From the NCBI GenBank assembly GCA_913046035.1, contig CAJWSW010000021.1, positions 1 to 39,633 on the forward strand: 39,633 nt of DNA, given 5' to 3'. Below are positions 1-7,984 of the stretch, piece after piece. Below the pieces are notes generated by a model that did no database searches, was not told the DNA's origin, and saw nothing but the letters and a program-made list of their open reading frames with translations. The stretch's first letter is position 1, and each line of letters opens with the position of its first letter. Both the position numbers and the translations under genes were made by a program. Origin of the DNA: an uncultured Alphaproteobacteria bacterium. GTDB lineage: Bacteria > Pseudomonadota > Alphaproteobacteria > MPNO01 > UBA830.

Positions 1-1
1 A

Positions 2-382
2 TTGCTTGGAAAAGGAGATATGCTTTACATGTCTTCTGCAAACAGAATAGTTAGAATTCATGCGCCGTTTGTATCTGAGAATGAAATTGAAAAAATCAAC
101 AATTTTTTAAGAAATCAAGCTGAGCCAGATTACGTTGATGAAATTTTAAATTTTGCTGATGAAAAAGATACAAAATCTTCAAACAAAGATGATGAAAATT
201 TAGATGAATTATACGAAACTGCTCTTGAAATCATTAAAAGTGAAAGAAAAGCTTCTACGTCTTTTTTACAAAGGAAACTACAAATTGGATATAACCGTGC
301 AGCAAGAATAATTGACCAAATGGAATTAAATGGTGAAGTAAGTAAAGCCAATCATGTGGGCAAGAGAGAAGTTCTTAAATGA
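2..382 (+). CDS. ftsK: DNA translocase FtsK, C-terminal fragment (SAR11-like)
   Basis: This is the last ~126 residues of a septal DNA translocase that pumps chromosome ends during division. The fragment opens inside the conserved end of the motor (LGKGDMLYMSSANRIVRIH, compare the family's LGxGDMLYM). An acidic linker rich in Asp, Glu, Lys and Ser follows. The C-terminal gamma winged-helix domain comes last (about residues 70-126, with LQRKLQIGYNRAARIIDQME), which in this family recognises KOPS DNA. The 5' end lies outside the window, so the apparent TTG at base 2 is not a real start. Base composition is very AT-rich and Lys/Asn/Ile-rich, unlike everything after ~540, and resembles Pelagibacterales. 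It overlaps the next gene by ATGA, the usual ftsK-lolA arrangement. Identity is secure; its belonging to the same chromosome as the rest is doubtful. Confidence 0.9.
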   Translation: MLGKGDMLYMSSANRIVRIHAPFVSENEIEKINNFLRNQAEPDYVDEILNFADEKDTKSSNKDDENLDELYETALEIIKSERKASTSFLQRKLQIGYNRAARIIDQMELNGEVSKANHVGKREVLK

Positions 383-540
383 AAAAATTAATCTTAATAT
401 TTTTTTTTTTATCTACAACCATTACTCATGGGTCTGTAAAATCTCAAATAATTTCAAATTTAATTTCTACAGACAATTTAAAATTTAAATTTAAACAAAA
501 AATTGATGAAAAAATTGAGACAGGAAGTTGCATAAACTAA
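379..540 (+). CDS. lolA: LolA outer-membrane lipoprotein carrier, N-terminal fragment cut by a chimeric join
   Basis: The ATG overlaps the ftsK stop by four bases. The product begins MKKLILIFFFLSTTITHGSV, a clear signal peptide for export to the periplasm, and continues into FKFKQKIDEKIETGSCI, which resembles the first strands of SAR11 LolA, the periplasmic chaperone that carries lipoproteins to the outer membrane. LolA proteins are normally about 180-200 residues. This frame stops after 53, at TAA 538-540, just where composition shifts from very AT-rich to balanced. I read the stop as a product of joining two unrelated sequences, not as a natural short protein. The assignment rests on position after ftsK, the signal peptide and remembered family resemblance. 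Confidence 0.65.
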   Translation: MKKLILIFFFLSTTITHGSVKSQIISNLISTDNLKFKFKQKIDEKIETGSCIN

Positions 541-545
541 TTGCG
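530..545. other. Probable chimeric junction between two genomes
   Basis: Upstream lie AT-rich SAR11-like ftsK and lolA. Downstream the base composition is balanced and the gene content is Rhodospirillales-like. The lolA frame loses family resemblance within a few codons of its Cys (GSC). I see no insertion-sequence ends, tRNA or direct repeat here that would explain a natural integration. The exact base is uncertain by about ten. Confidence 0.7.
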
Positions 546-559
546 AACCTGTTACCATG

Positions 560-605
560 ACAAGGCCACTTTTTTTTAGATTTTAACGGCCTTGTAATTT
601 TTTTT
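560..605 (+). terminator. Rho-independent terminator with no visible gene upstream
   Basis: Bases 560-567 (ACAAGGCC) pair perfectly with 588-595 (GGCCTTGT) around a 20-base T/A-rich loop. An eight-T run follows at 598-605. The orientation fits termination of a + strand transcript. The only + strand gene upstream is the truncated lolA, and the join falls just before the hairpin, so this is probably the terminator of a gene lost at the chimeric boundary. Confidence 0.55.
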
Positions 606-795
606 GTGGACAGCGCGTTGGATCTAAGCAGCTACTATTTTTCTATCATTCATATCGCGCGACGCAATTTACACTCGTCTATTAGTATACACTTATAAAA
701 AATGGATCGTTTTCCCCCCGACACGCGGGTTAAAGCCCTTCCAATCCAGAGAGAGCTTGGGGGGCGAAGCGCGTTCTTTCACGGGATTTTACTCT

Positions 796-3138
796 TTACT
801 CCGCCGCAGTACCTCGGGAAGCCAAATCCTCTACCATCTTGTCCTTAAGTGCTTTCAAAACTTTAGGCGGCGACATCGGATGGTCGCGCAACCTAATACC
901 GACCGCGTCGTGGATCGCATTAGCGATAGCGGGAAGTGGCGGAATGATTGGCACCTCGCCAATTCCCCGTATCCCATAGGGATGATCCGGATTTGGAACC
1001 TCAACAATTTCCGTGTTGATAAACGGTACGTCAGAGGCAACCGGCACCCGATAATCGAGGAAACCCGGATTCTCGAGTACGCCCTTGTCGTTGTATATGT
1101 ATTCTTCGTTTAACGCTGTACCAATGCCCTGCACGGCACCGCCTTGAAATTGACCTTCGATGAATTCTGGATAAACCGCTTTGCCCGCATCCTGAATCAA
1201 AGTGTAGCGCAAGATTTTCACTCCGCCCGTGCGGCGATCGACCTCGACGTCGACCACATGGGTTCCAAAGCCGGGGCCTCCTTGTGCTACGTTGATTTCT
1301 GCGTGACCGGCGATAGAACCGCCAAACCATGCGGCCTCCTTTGCTAGCTCTGCCACAGTCATCGGCTCAAAATCACCCACATTTGCGCCAGCGGGGCGGG
1401 CGCGGCCATCTTCCCAGACAACTTGGTCAGGCTCGACCTCCCATTTCCGAGCTGCAATTTCACACATGCGCGCGATAGCTTTGCGTGACGCTGTTACCGC
1501 CGCCATTGAGCCAGCTGCCGTACCTCGGCTACCAGCTGTCATGAAGTTGAAGCCAAGCGCGCTTGTATCTCCAGACATCGTCCGCACTTTCTCGAAAGGT
1601 ATACCAAGCTCTTCGGCGACAATCATACCAAATGCACTGCGTGACCCGCCGGTCACGTCAACAGTCCCAAAAATCAACGTTGCCGTTCCGTCTTCCCCAA
1701 TATTGACTGTTGCCGAGGTTTCAGCCCCAAGCGTAAACCAAAAACCAGATGCTACCCCGCGGCCCTGGTCTGGACCCAACTTTTCCTGAAGATGCGGATG
1801 CGCCTTTGCACGCTCGAGCGTTTGGATATAACCGACCGGCCCGAGCTTTGGACCGAAGTGGGTCTGCGTTCCCTCCTTTGCAGCGTTTTTTAGACGAAAA
1901 TCGATTGGGTCCATGCCGCATTCACGCGCCATTTCATCGACCACAGTCTCGACCCCAAATGCCACCATGGGCGCGCCGGGTGCTCGGTAGGCGGCAACCT
2001 TTGGCCGATTGGTCGTAACGTCGTGACCGACAACGGAGACGTTCTCAAGATCGTAACGGGTGAACACCGTAATAGTCGCCAACGGAAGTGACGACCCTGC
2101 ATAGGCCCCTGATTGATAGTTGAGCTCGGCCTGCGCAGCAGTAATGCGACCCTCCTTGGTGCAACCCATCTTGACCCTGACGTTAGTACCGGATGTTGGA
2201 CCAGTCGCCCGAAACACCTCATCGCGGTCCATCACCATCTTTACTGGCCGATTGCTCTTTTTAGAAAGCACGACCGCTAATGGTTCAAGATAGACGTTGT
2301 TTTTGCCGCCAAATCCCCCACCAAGTTCGGTTGGGATTACTTTTACCTTTGAGAGATCCATTTTCAGAAGTTTTGCGATCTGGGCTCGGAATACAAAATG
2401 CCCTTGGGTACCCGTCCATACTTCGGCTATTCCGCCTTCCGTGTAGTTGGCAATACTCGCCTGAGGCTCAATGTAACCCTGATGTACCGGCTTAGTATTA
2501 TACTCACGTTCGATAATGATCTCCGCTTCCTCGAAGCCCTTTTCGATATCACCTAGTTTACTTTCCATACGGGCTGCGATGTTAGAGGGCTTCTCTGGCT
2601 TCGGATCTACACCCTTAGTAAATTGGTCTTCGTGCAACACAGGCGCATCGGGCCTCATAGCGTCACGTACGTCGATGACATGTGGGAGCACTTCGTATTC
2701 CACCTTAATTAACTTGAGTGCCCGTTTGGCGATTGCATCGCTAATAGCTGCGACCGCGGCCACCGGATGTCCATCATATAAAACGTTTTCGCGTGCCATC
2801 ATGTTGCGTGTTACATCGCGGAAATTGACCATCAATTCTCCAGATGCAGCGTGTTCCACTTCCATATCTGGAAAGTCATCGCGGCAAACCACGGCCTTAA
2901 CACCCGGCAGTGCTTCAGCCTCAGACACATCAATTGATATAATATTGGCGCGAGCATGCGGACTGCGCAGCACTCGGCCCATCAACTGCCCGGGCAGTTT
3001 TATGTCCGAAGCGTAGCGGGCGCGTCCTGTGACCTTGTCAACCGCATCACCCCGCGCGGTGGGATTAGAACCGATTACTTTTAGATCTTTTTCCTCATAG
3101 GGAATCTTAGTTGCAAAGGGGGATGGTGCTCTGCCCAT
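796..3138 (-). CDS. Molybdenum hydroxylase (xanthine dehydrogenase family), molybdopterin-binding large subunit
   Basis: This 780-residue protein is the catalytic subunit of a three-part molybdenum hydroxylase, an enzyme class that inserts water-derived oxygen into heterocycles, aldehydes or aromatic CoA esters. Residues ~20-130 form the a/b hammerhead domain (VDKVTGRARYASDI). Cofactor-binding signatures follow: GGFGGK near 274, AYRAPGAP near 384, and GIGEVP near 728, which holds the family's catalytic Glu. The AYRAPG loop resembles xanthine dehydrogenase and 4-hydroxybenzoyl-CoA reductase; it lacks the AYxCSFR loop of form I CO dehydrogenase. The substrate cannot be read from sequence. Start: ATG at 3138 with AGGAG nine bases before it, just after the iron-sulfur subunit's stop. 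Transcription order is FAD, 2Fe-2S, Mo subunit. No CoxD/E/F/G-type maturation gene is nearby. Confidence 0.93.
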   Translation of the reverse strand: MGRAPSPFATKIPYEEKDLKVIGSNPTARGDAVDKVTGRARYASDIKLPGQLMGRVLRSPHARANIISIDVSEAEALPGVKAVVCRDDFPDMEVEHAASGELMVNFRDVTRNMMARENVLYDGHPVAAVAAISDAIAKRALKLIKVEYEVLPHVIDVRDAMRPDAPVLHEDQFTKGVDPKPEKPSNIAARMESKLGDIEKGFEEAEIIIEREYNTKPVHQGYIEPQASIANYTEGGIAEVWTGTQGHFVFRAQIAKLLKMDLSKVKVIPTELGGGFGGKNNVYLEPLAVVLSKKSNRPVKMVMDRDEVFRATGPTSGTNVRVKMGCTKEGRITAAQAELNYQSGAYAGSSLPLATITVFTRYDLENVSVVGHDVTTNRPKVAAYRAPGAPMVAFGVETVVDEMARECGMDPIDFRLKNAAKEGTQTHFGPKLGPVGYIQTLERAKAHPHLQEKLGPDQGRGVASGFWFTLGAETSATVNIGEDGTATLIFGTVDVTGGSRSAFGMIVAEELGIPFEKVRTMSGDTSALGFNFMTAGSRGTAAGSMAAVTASRKAIARMCEIAARKWEVEPDQVVWEDGRARPAGANVGDFEPMTVAELAKEAAWFGGSIAGHAEINVAQGGPGFGTHVVDVEVDRRTGGVKILRYTLIQDAGKAVYPEFIEGQFQGGAVQGIGTALNEEYIYNDKGVLENPGFLDYRVPVASDVPFINTEIVEVPNPDHPYGIRGIGEVPIIPPLPAIANAIHDAVGIRLRDHPMSPPKVLKALKDKMVEDLASRGTAAE

Positions 3139-3141
3139 GGA

Positions 3142-3618
3142 TCAGGCTCCTCTCATTTCACGGGCGGCATCCTGCACCGCCTCGATAATTTTATGATAAC
3201 CGGTGCACCGACACAGATTTCCTGCAAGCCAATACCGTATCTCTTCTTCAGTGGGATCGGGATTCTCCTCCAACAGCGCCTTTGATGCAACGAGCAGACC
3301 AGGCGTGCAGATGCCACATTGCAGAGCAATGTGTTCGATGAATTTCTGTTGTAGTGGATGAAGGTCGTCTCCGTCAGCCATTCCTTCGATAGTCTCGACC
3401 TTCTTTCCGTTGGCTTCGACACCCATCACAAGGCATGAACAAACTAGGACGCCGTCCATCGTGACGCTACATGCTCCACAATCGCCTGTACCGCAACCCT
3501 CTTTAGTTCCGGTCATGTCGAGTTGATCACGAAGCACATCCAACAATGTTTGTGTCGGGTCACACAATAATTCGTGGTTGTCGCCATTGATTGTGGTATT
3601 CACATATTGCTTTGCCAT
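3142..3618 (-). CDS. Molybdenum hydroxylase, 2Fe-2S small subunit
   Basis: A 158-residue electron-transfer subunit that relays electrons from the Mo centre to FAD. The N-terminal plant-type ferredoxin fold carries the first cluster (EGCGTGDCGACSV, then a fourth Cys in LVCSC). The helical C-terminal domain carries the second cluster (QCGICTPG, then NLCRCTGYHKI). All eight expected ligand cysteines are present, and the length is normal for CoxS/HcrC-type subunits. The start ATG overlaps the FAD-subunit stop (TGATG), and the stop lies three bases before the large-subunit ATG, so the three genes are almost certainly co-translated. There is no Tat-type N-terminus, which suggests a cytoplasmic enzyme. 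Confidence 0.95.
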   Translation of the reverse strand: MAKQYVNTTINGDNHELLCDPTQTLLDVLRDQLDMTGTKEGCGTGDCGACSVTMDGVLVCSCLVMGVEANGKKVETIEGMADGDDLHPLQQKFIEHIALQCGICTPGLLVASKALLEENPDPTEEEIRYWLAGNLCRCTGYHKIIEAVQDAAREMRGA

Positions 3619-4502
3619 CAGGACTTCGCCCTTTCAAGCGCTTTGGTAGTAGCCCTTTGGGCTAGCACACCCGCAACTTCTGTTCTGTACTCTATGGTGC
3701 CCCGCTTATCATCAATAGGATTGCAGGCTGCACTCGCTGCTACCGCAAGCTGCTCCAGCGCATCATCATCGACCTTCGTCCCAATAAGTGCGTTAGCCGC
3801 ATCTTCTACTAGCAACGGCCGGTCCGCCACCGCACCAAGTGCGACGCGAGCCGCCGTGCAGGTGCCATCACTATCTAACGTTAGGTTTACGCCGCAGCCC
3901 ACCACCGCGATATCCATTTCAGTGCGCGGAGTGAACCGCAAATAGGCGTCGCCGGAATTTGGTGGTCGTTTTGGTAAATTGAAAGAAACCACAATTTCTC
4001 CATCAGCAAGGGAGGTCTTTCGCGGCCCGGTAATTATTTCGGCCATGGGAACTTCTCGCCTCCCGTTTGGGCCAACCACGCTAGCAATTGCATCAGCCGC
4101 AATCATTGGCGGTACACTATCCGCTGCCGGTGATGCGTTGCATAGGTTACCGCCTACGGTTGCCCGTCCGCGCACTTGAACTGATCCAATCAATCGCACA
4201 CCATCCATGACACCTGGCCACGCGACGTTGAATTCCGGATTGTCCATCAGTTCCTTTCCAGTAACCGCTGCACCAAAACGCCAAGAGCCGTCCTGCTCTA
4301 CTACTTCACGCATCTCAGCGATATTTTTTACGTCGACAATCAAGTCGGGTTCGATCTGGTCTAGATGCATTTGCACCAATACATCGGTACCTCCCGCAAA
4401 TACTTTTGCCACGCCAGTTTCGGCACCAATCAGCCCAATCGCTGCGTCGAGCGTTTCGGGAGCTTCGTATCTCATTTCGGTCAATGTCGCCTCGCAGTTC
4501 AT
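3618..4502 (-). CDS. Molybdenum hydroxylase, FAD-binding medium subunit
   Basis: The flavin subunit passes electrons from the 2Fe-2S centres to the external acceptor. The conserved start MRYEAPETLDAAIGLI leads into the FAD-binding loops AGGTDVLVQM and TVGGNLCNASPAADS. The C-terminal CO-dehydrogenase flavoprotein domain contains FTPRTEMDIAVVG. I chose ATG 4502 (294 residues) because AAGG lies eight bases upstream. ATG 4475, nine codons later, is also possible. A longer open frame reaches 4706, but that would run through the divergent asnB start and has no family resemblance. The gene is first in the medium-small-large operon. The 143-bp gap to asnB must hold promoters for both directions; I could not identify them. 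Confidence 0.92.
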   Translation of the reverse strand: MNCEATLTEMRYEAPETLDAAIGLIGAETGVAKVFAGGTDVLVQMHLDQIEPDLIVDVKNIAEMREVVEQDGSWRFGAAVTGKELMDNPEFNVAWPGVMDGVRLIGSVQVRGRATVGGNLCNASPAADSVPPMIAADAIASVVGPNGRREVPMAEIITGPRKTSLADGEIVVSFNLPKRPPNSGDAYLRFTPRTEMDIAVVGCGVNLTLDSDGTCTAARVALGAVADRPLLVEDAANALIGTKVDDDALEQLAVAASAACNPIDDKRGTIEYRTEVAGVLAQRATTKALERAKS

Positions 4503-4645
4503 ACGTTTTACCTTATTTCTTCTTATATATATCATGATCGGCGCTATCTGGTCATCCACTCGGTGAACGATTTGATAATTACACTTTCCCGGGTTAATGG
4601 ATGCCCTAAACCCTTTTCTAATTGCGGGTAAGATATAGAAACTTA

Positions 4646-6538
4646 ATGTGCGGATTAGCCGGTATAGCTGCATTATCTGATGTGAACCGGGCGGCGGTTC
4701 AGGCAATGACAGACTTGATGGTCCACCGCGGGCCAGATGGTGAAGGCTTATGGCTATCTGCCGACGAGCGCATCTGCTTTGGCCATCGTCGCCTTTCTAT
4801 TATTGATCTTACTGGCCGCGCAGCGCAGCCCATGCAGGATACTACCGGGACTTATACGCTTACCTACAACGGTGAAATATATAACTTCAAGGAAGTGCGC
4901 GCTGAACTAGCGGCGTTGGGCGCACAGTTCCGGAGCGATAGCGATACCGAAGTTATTCTCGAGGCCTATCGTACATGGGGCGATGACTGCCTCAGTCGCT
5001 TCAACGGTATGTTTGCCTTCGCGCTTCACGATGCCAAAAGAAACCGCATCCTGTGTGCTCGGGATCGTTTCGGAGAAAAACCATTCCTTTTTTTAAGTGG
5101 AGCTGGTTTTTTTGCGTTTGCTTCAGAATATAAAGCACTTCTCTCGCTCGAGTGCGTGCGTTCTGATGTTAATAATAGCATGTTCGCACAGTTTTTCGTA
5201 ACTCCGTCACAGTCTCTGGACCAGGAACGCCAAACATTATTTACTGATATCTCGCAGCTACTGCCGGGCGAAAAGCTGGTCTTGAACGCACAAGACTTGA
5301 GCTTTGAAATTTCATCCTATTGGCAGCCACCTCTAGATCCCAACCCAACAGGTCTCTCCGAAAAAGAAGCAATTGATATATTTCGCGATCTTCTTCAAGA
5401 CTCTGTTCGTTTAAGACTGCGCAGCGACGTGCCAGTGGGTTCCTGTCTGTCGGGTGGTTTAGACTCCGGGTCGATCACCTGTCTCGCCCGCGAATTGATT
5501 GGTCAGCACGCAAAATATGATACCTTTACCGGTCGTTTCCCTGAAAGCGATGCCGACGAAGGACCATGGGCAGAAATCATTTCCAAAGTCGCAGGTACCC
5601 AAGCACACGAAGTTTTCCCGACAGGAGAAAAATTAGTCGATACCCTTGATAATTTTCTTTGGCTAAACGAGCTACCCGTCGATAGTACAAGCCAATATGC
5701 GCAGTGGTGCGTCTTTGAAGCTGCCAAGGACGCGGGCGTAACGGTTTTACTTGATGGTCAGGGGGGAGACGAAATTCTTGCTGGATACGAGCAATATTTT
5801 GCGCCTTATCTTGCCACGTACCAGAAAAATAACTCAGATATTGCGCAAGAAGAACGCGCTATCCGCAACCGCTATCCTCTCGCGTTATCCACTCGCGATC
5901 AAAGGTGGAAAAATCATCTGCCGCGGGGTGCTAAGAAATTTCTGTCGCGCACATTCGGCAGGGGGTCTAGCGCCTTTCTAGCGCTCGACGCGGGCGTCGC
6001 CACTCAAGTGCGAGAAGACGCGGGAACCCCACCTGACGATCTTCATGCAGCACTTCGAAAGGATGCGTTCAGCGGTTTTCTGACAACACTCCTTCGCTAC
6101 GGCGACCGCAATTCTATGGCGCATTCCCGTGAAGTGCGACTTCCGTTTTGCGACCATCGCATTATAGAATTCGTCGCTACCCTTCCCGTAGAAATGCTAA
6201 TGGGCAGTGCACAAACAAAATACATACTCAGGCAGGCCATGAGCGGTATATTGCCCGAGTCCATCGTTACACGGTGGCACAAACAAGGTTTCGTGCCGCC
6301 AATCACCGGGTGGCTGCGAGGTGATCTCAGAGGGCTGGTGGAGACGATTTTTAACGATAGTTCATTTAATAAAACATCGATTTGGGACCCTGTCTGGTGC
6401 AGAAGAGCATGGCGTCGGTTCCGCGCAGGGGAAGCCGAGCTGGCGCCAACAATATGGAAAATTCTTATATCGGAATGCTGGGAAGATCGGTTCCTTAGGA
6501 AAATCGCAGCCATGGATAAAATTTCACCGACCATGTAA
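4646..6538 (+). CDS. asnB: Asparagine synthetase (glutamine-hydrolysing), AsnB-type amidotransferase
   Basis: This 630-residue protein has two domains. The N-terminal class II glutamine amidotransferase begins MCGLAGI, so Cys2 becomes the N-terminal nucleophile. That forces the start at ATG 4646, although the frame is open further upstream. RPDGEG-type (HRGPDGEGLW), YNGEIYNF and SDTEVILEAY motifs complete the glutaminase site. The synthetase domain has the ATP-pyrophosphatase loop SGGLDSGS near residue 269. AsnB converts Asp and Gln to Asn and Glu with ATP. Paralogues of this length are common in polysaccharide loci, where they may amidate sugar acids instead. Here it faces a glycosyltransferase block and shares a convergent terminator with it, so a role in glycan amidation is a reasonable alternative to free Asn synthesis. 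Confidence 0.9.
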   Translation: MCGLAGIAALSDVNRAAVQAMTDLMVHRGPDGEGLWLSADERICFGHRRLSIIDLTGRAAQPMQDTTGTYTLTYNGEIYNFKEVRAELAALGAQFRSDSDTEVILEAYRTWGDDCLSRFNGMFAFALHDAKRNRILCARDRFGEKPFLFLSGAGFFAFASEYKALLSLECVRSDVNNSMFAQFFVTPSQSLDQERQTLFTDISQLLPGEKLVLNAQDLSFEISSYWQPPLDPNPTGLSEKEAIDIFRDLLQDSVRLRLRSDVPVGSCLSGGLDSGSITCLARELIGQHAKYDTFTGRFPESDADEGPWAEIISKVAGTQAHEVFPTGEKLVDTLDNFLWLNELPVDSTSQYAQWCVFEAAKDAGVTVLLDGQGGDEILAGYEQYFAPYLATYQKNNSDIAQEERAIRNRYPLALSTRDQRWKNHLPRGAKKFLSRTFGRGSSAFLALDAGVATQVREDAGTPPDDLHAALRKDAFSGFLTTLLRYGDRNSMAHSREVRLPFCDHRIIEFVATLPVEMLMGSAQTKYILRQAMSGILPESIVTRWHKQGFVPPITGWLRGDLRGLVETIFNDSSFNKTSIWDPVWCRRAWRRFRAGEAELAPTIWKILISECWEDRFLRKIAAMDKISPTM

Positions 6539-6668
6539 ACTGCGCGTTTATGCTTAGTCACTTTGGGCTTCGCAACTACTAGTAATAGCTTGATCCAACT
6601 CCCTCCAAAACCTGTCTGACAAGAGCATGTTTAAAATTGATAAGTTAGCGCGCCTTAAGAAAGTCTAA

Positions 6669-6692
6669 TTGAATGCGTCTTTCCGCATTCAA
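6669..6692. terminator. Hairpin between convergent asnB and glycosyltransferase genes
   Basis: TTGAATGCG at 6669-6677 pairs perfectly with CGCATTCAA at 6684-6692 around a six-base loop. It lies between two converging genes, where a two-way terminator is expected. Neither side has a strong T run, so termination is inferred from stem quality and position. Confidence 0.45.
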
Positions 6693-6760
6693 GATATAAG
6701 TTTCTGTGGAATTAAATTCGTCCATCCAAAGGCGTAAGCCCAATTAAAAACTCGTTCAGA

Positions 6761-7948
6761 CTACAAAACGCTTGAGAAAAAACGTTTCAACTTCTCTGTC
6801 TGGGTAGACCACGAAAATATCCTCAAACGCTCCAGGTCGATACTCACCTCCTCAGTCCGAAGCCTCGCCAGTCCCGACGCGATCTCCGCTGGGTTTCTTG
6901 CAGGAATTAGAGTTCCGCCCACCGCTTCCACGAGGTTTTTAGCCTCCTCACCCTCGTCCGGCACTGCCAGCACAGGCCGGCCCACAGCAATCAATTCTAT
7001 CAATTTCTGCTGAAAAAGACTGTCCCGATTCCGAGCATACACATTAATCGAGGCACTCCTCTGCAAGCAAGTCAATGCATCGATACTCAAATATCCAAAA
7101 TCTTTGAAAGTTACGCCACTGTTCGCACGATTTATCATCTCCCGAACCCTGCTACCGTCATTCCCAGCGTAATTCAAAACAACGTTCGCCTTTTTGGAAA
7201 CGAGGGCAAGGGCTTTTATCAGGAGCCAAATCGAGCTGCCATCGTATATGCTACCACTTAACATAACTCGAAGGTTACCGTTTTCAGCCTCCGGCAGTTT
7301 GTTTGTTGGGTCACTAAGGTAACCGCTATATACAACCTCTTTCGCACACGGAAACCAAGCAGCAGCATCATGAGCGTGCGTGTGTGAGAATACTGTCATA
7401 CCTGACATATCAGCATACCGAGCAGCGATCCTACGCCGAAGACCTATGGGTATGAAGCAGTCCCAGGGGTCCTTGTAATCCGCTATCCACGGGCATTGCG
7501 CGGCCCGCGCGAGGTCACGCGCAATGGACCACGCATCTGTATTACCGAACGTTGCGAATATAATGTCGGGACTGAACTGCCTAGTAATGAGAGGAAAAAT
7601 ATTAGATACCCCTGTTCGCCAGTCCCCAAACATGCCTCCTTTTGATAGGTATGATGCACCAATTACTACCTGACGAAATGGCGCCAACATGCGTCCCTCC
7701 CGAGCCGCTCGGCGAAGCGGCGTCGCTGAGAGCCGACAAGCTATATGAAATGGCAATGTCCATTCATGCGCCGCCATCCGCGCGCCTAATTCCGCGAGCG
7801 TCTCACCCCCATCACTCGGTTTCAAAGGCCCGGTTATCAATACAGCACGATCGCCGGCCGAGGCTAAACAATTTGCAAACTCCCGCATCCGTAATGCCGA
7901 TACGTGAGCAGTATCAGGATGTGTATGATTTATTAGGACGATGTTCAT
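6761..7948 (-). CDS. Glycosyltransferase, GT4-like (GT-B fold)
   Basis: A 395-residue putative sugar transferase. The N-terminus MNIVLINHTHPDTAHVSALR resembles the Rossmann half of GT-B enzymes that act on nucleotide-sugar donors. The C-terminal half has a donor-site-like region (QQKLIELIAVGRPVLAVPD), a form seen in GT4-like proteins that lack the classic E-x7-E. DYKDPWDCF in the middle is typical of this branch. Neither donor nor acceptor can be read from sequence. It is the last gene of the minus-strand glycan block, 36 bases after its upstream neighbour. Its stop faces asnB across a 222-bp convergent gap holding a hairpin. No signal peptide or membrane segment is evident, so it is probably cytoplasmic or membrane-associated. 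Confidence 0.78.
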   Translation of the reverse strand: MNIVLINHTHPDTAHVSALRMREFANCLASAGDRAVLITGPLKPSDGGETLAELGARMAAHEWTLPFHIACRLSATPLRRAAREGRMLAPFRQVVIGASYLSKGGMFGDWRTGVSNIFPLITRQFSPDIIFATFGNTDAWSIARDLARAAQCPWIADYKDPWDCFIPIGLRRRIAARYADMSGMTVFSHTHAHDAAAWFPCAKEVVYSGYLSDPTNKLPEAENGNLRVMLSGSIYDGSSIWLLIKALALVSKKANVVLNYAGNDGSRVREMINRANSGVTFKDFGYLSIDALTCLQRSASINVYARNRDSLFQQKLIELIAVGRPVLAVPDEGEEAKNLVEAVGGTLIPARNPAEIASGLARLRTEEVSIDLERLRIFSWSTQTEKLKRFFSSVL

Positions 7949-7984
7949 TATCTAGTTACAGACAGTGTCTTAAGCATTCCTCGA

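Noticed and set aside
757-1113. 118-codon + strand frame across the 3' end of the molybdenum-hydroxylase large subunit.
   Set aside because: It is antisense to a confidently assigned gene whose frame carries the catalytic GIGEVP motif.
2510-3016. 166-codon + strand frame opposite the molybdenum-hydroxylase large subunit.
   Set aside because: Shadow frame of a gene with clear hammerhead-domain resemblance on the minus strand.
4503-4706. 68-residue N-terminal extension of the FAD subunit.
   Set aside because: It overlaps the divergent asnB start, resembles no family N-terminus, and the internal ATG 4502 has a good ribosome-binding site.
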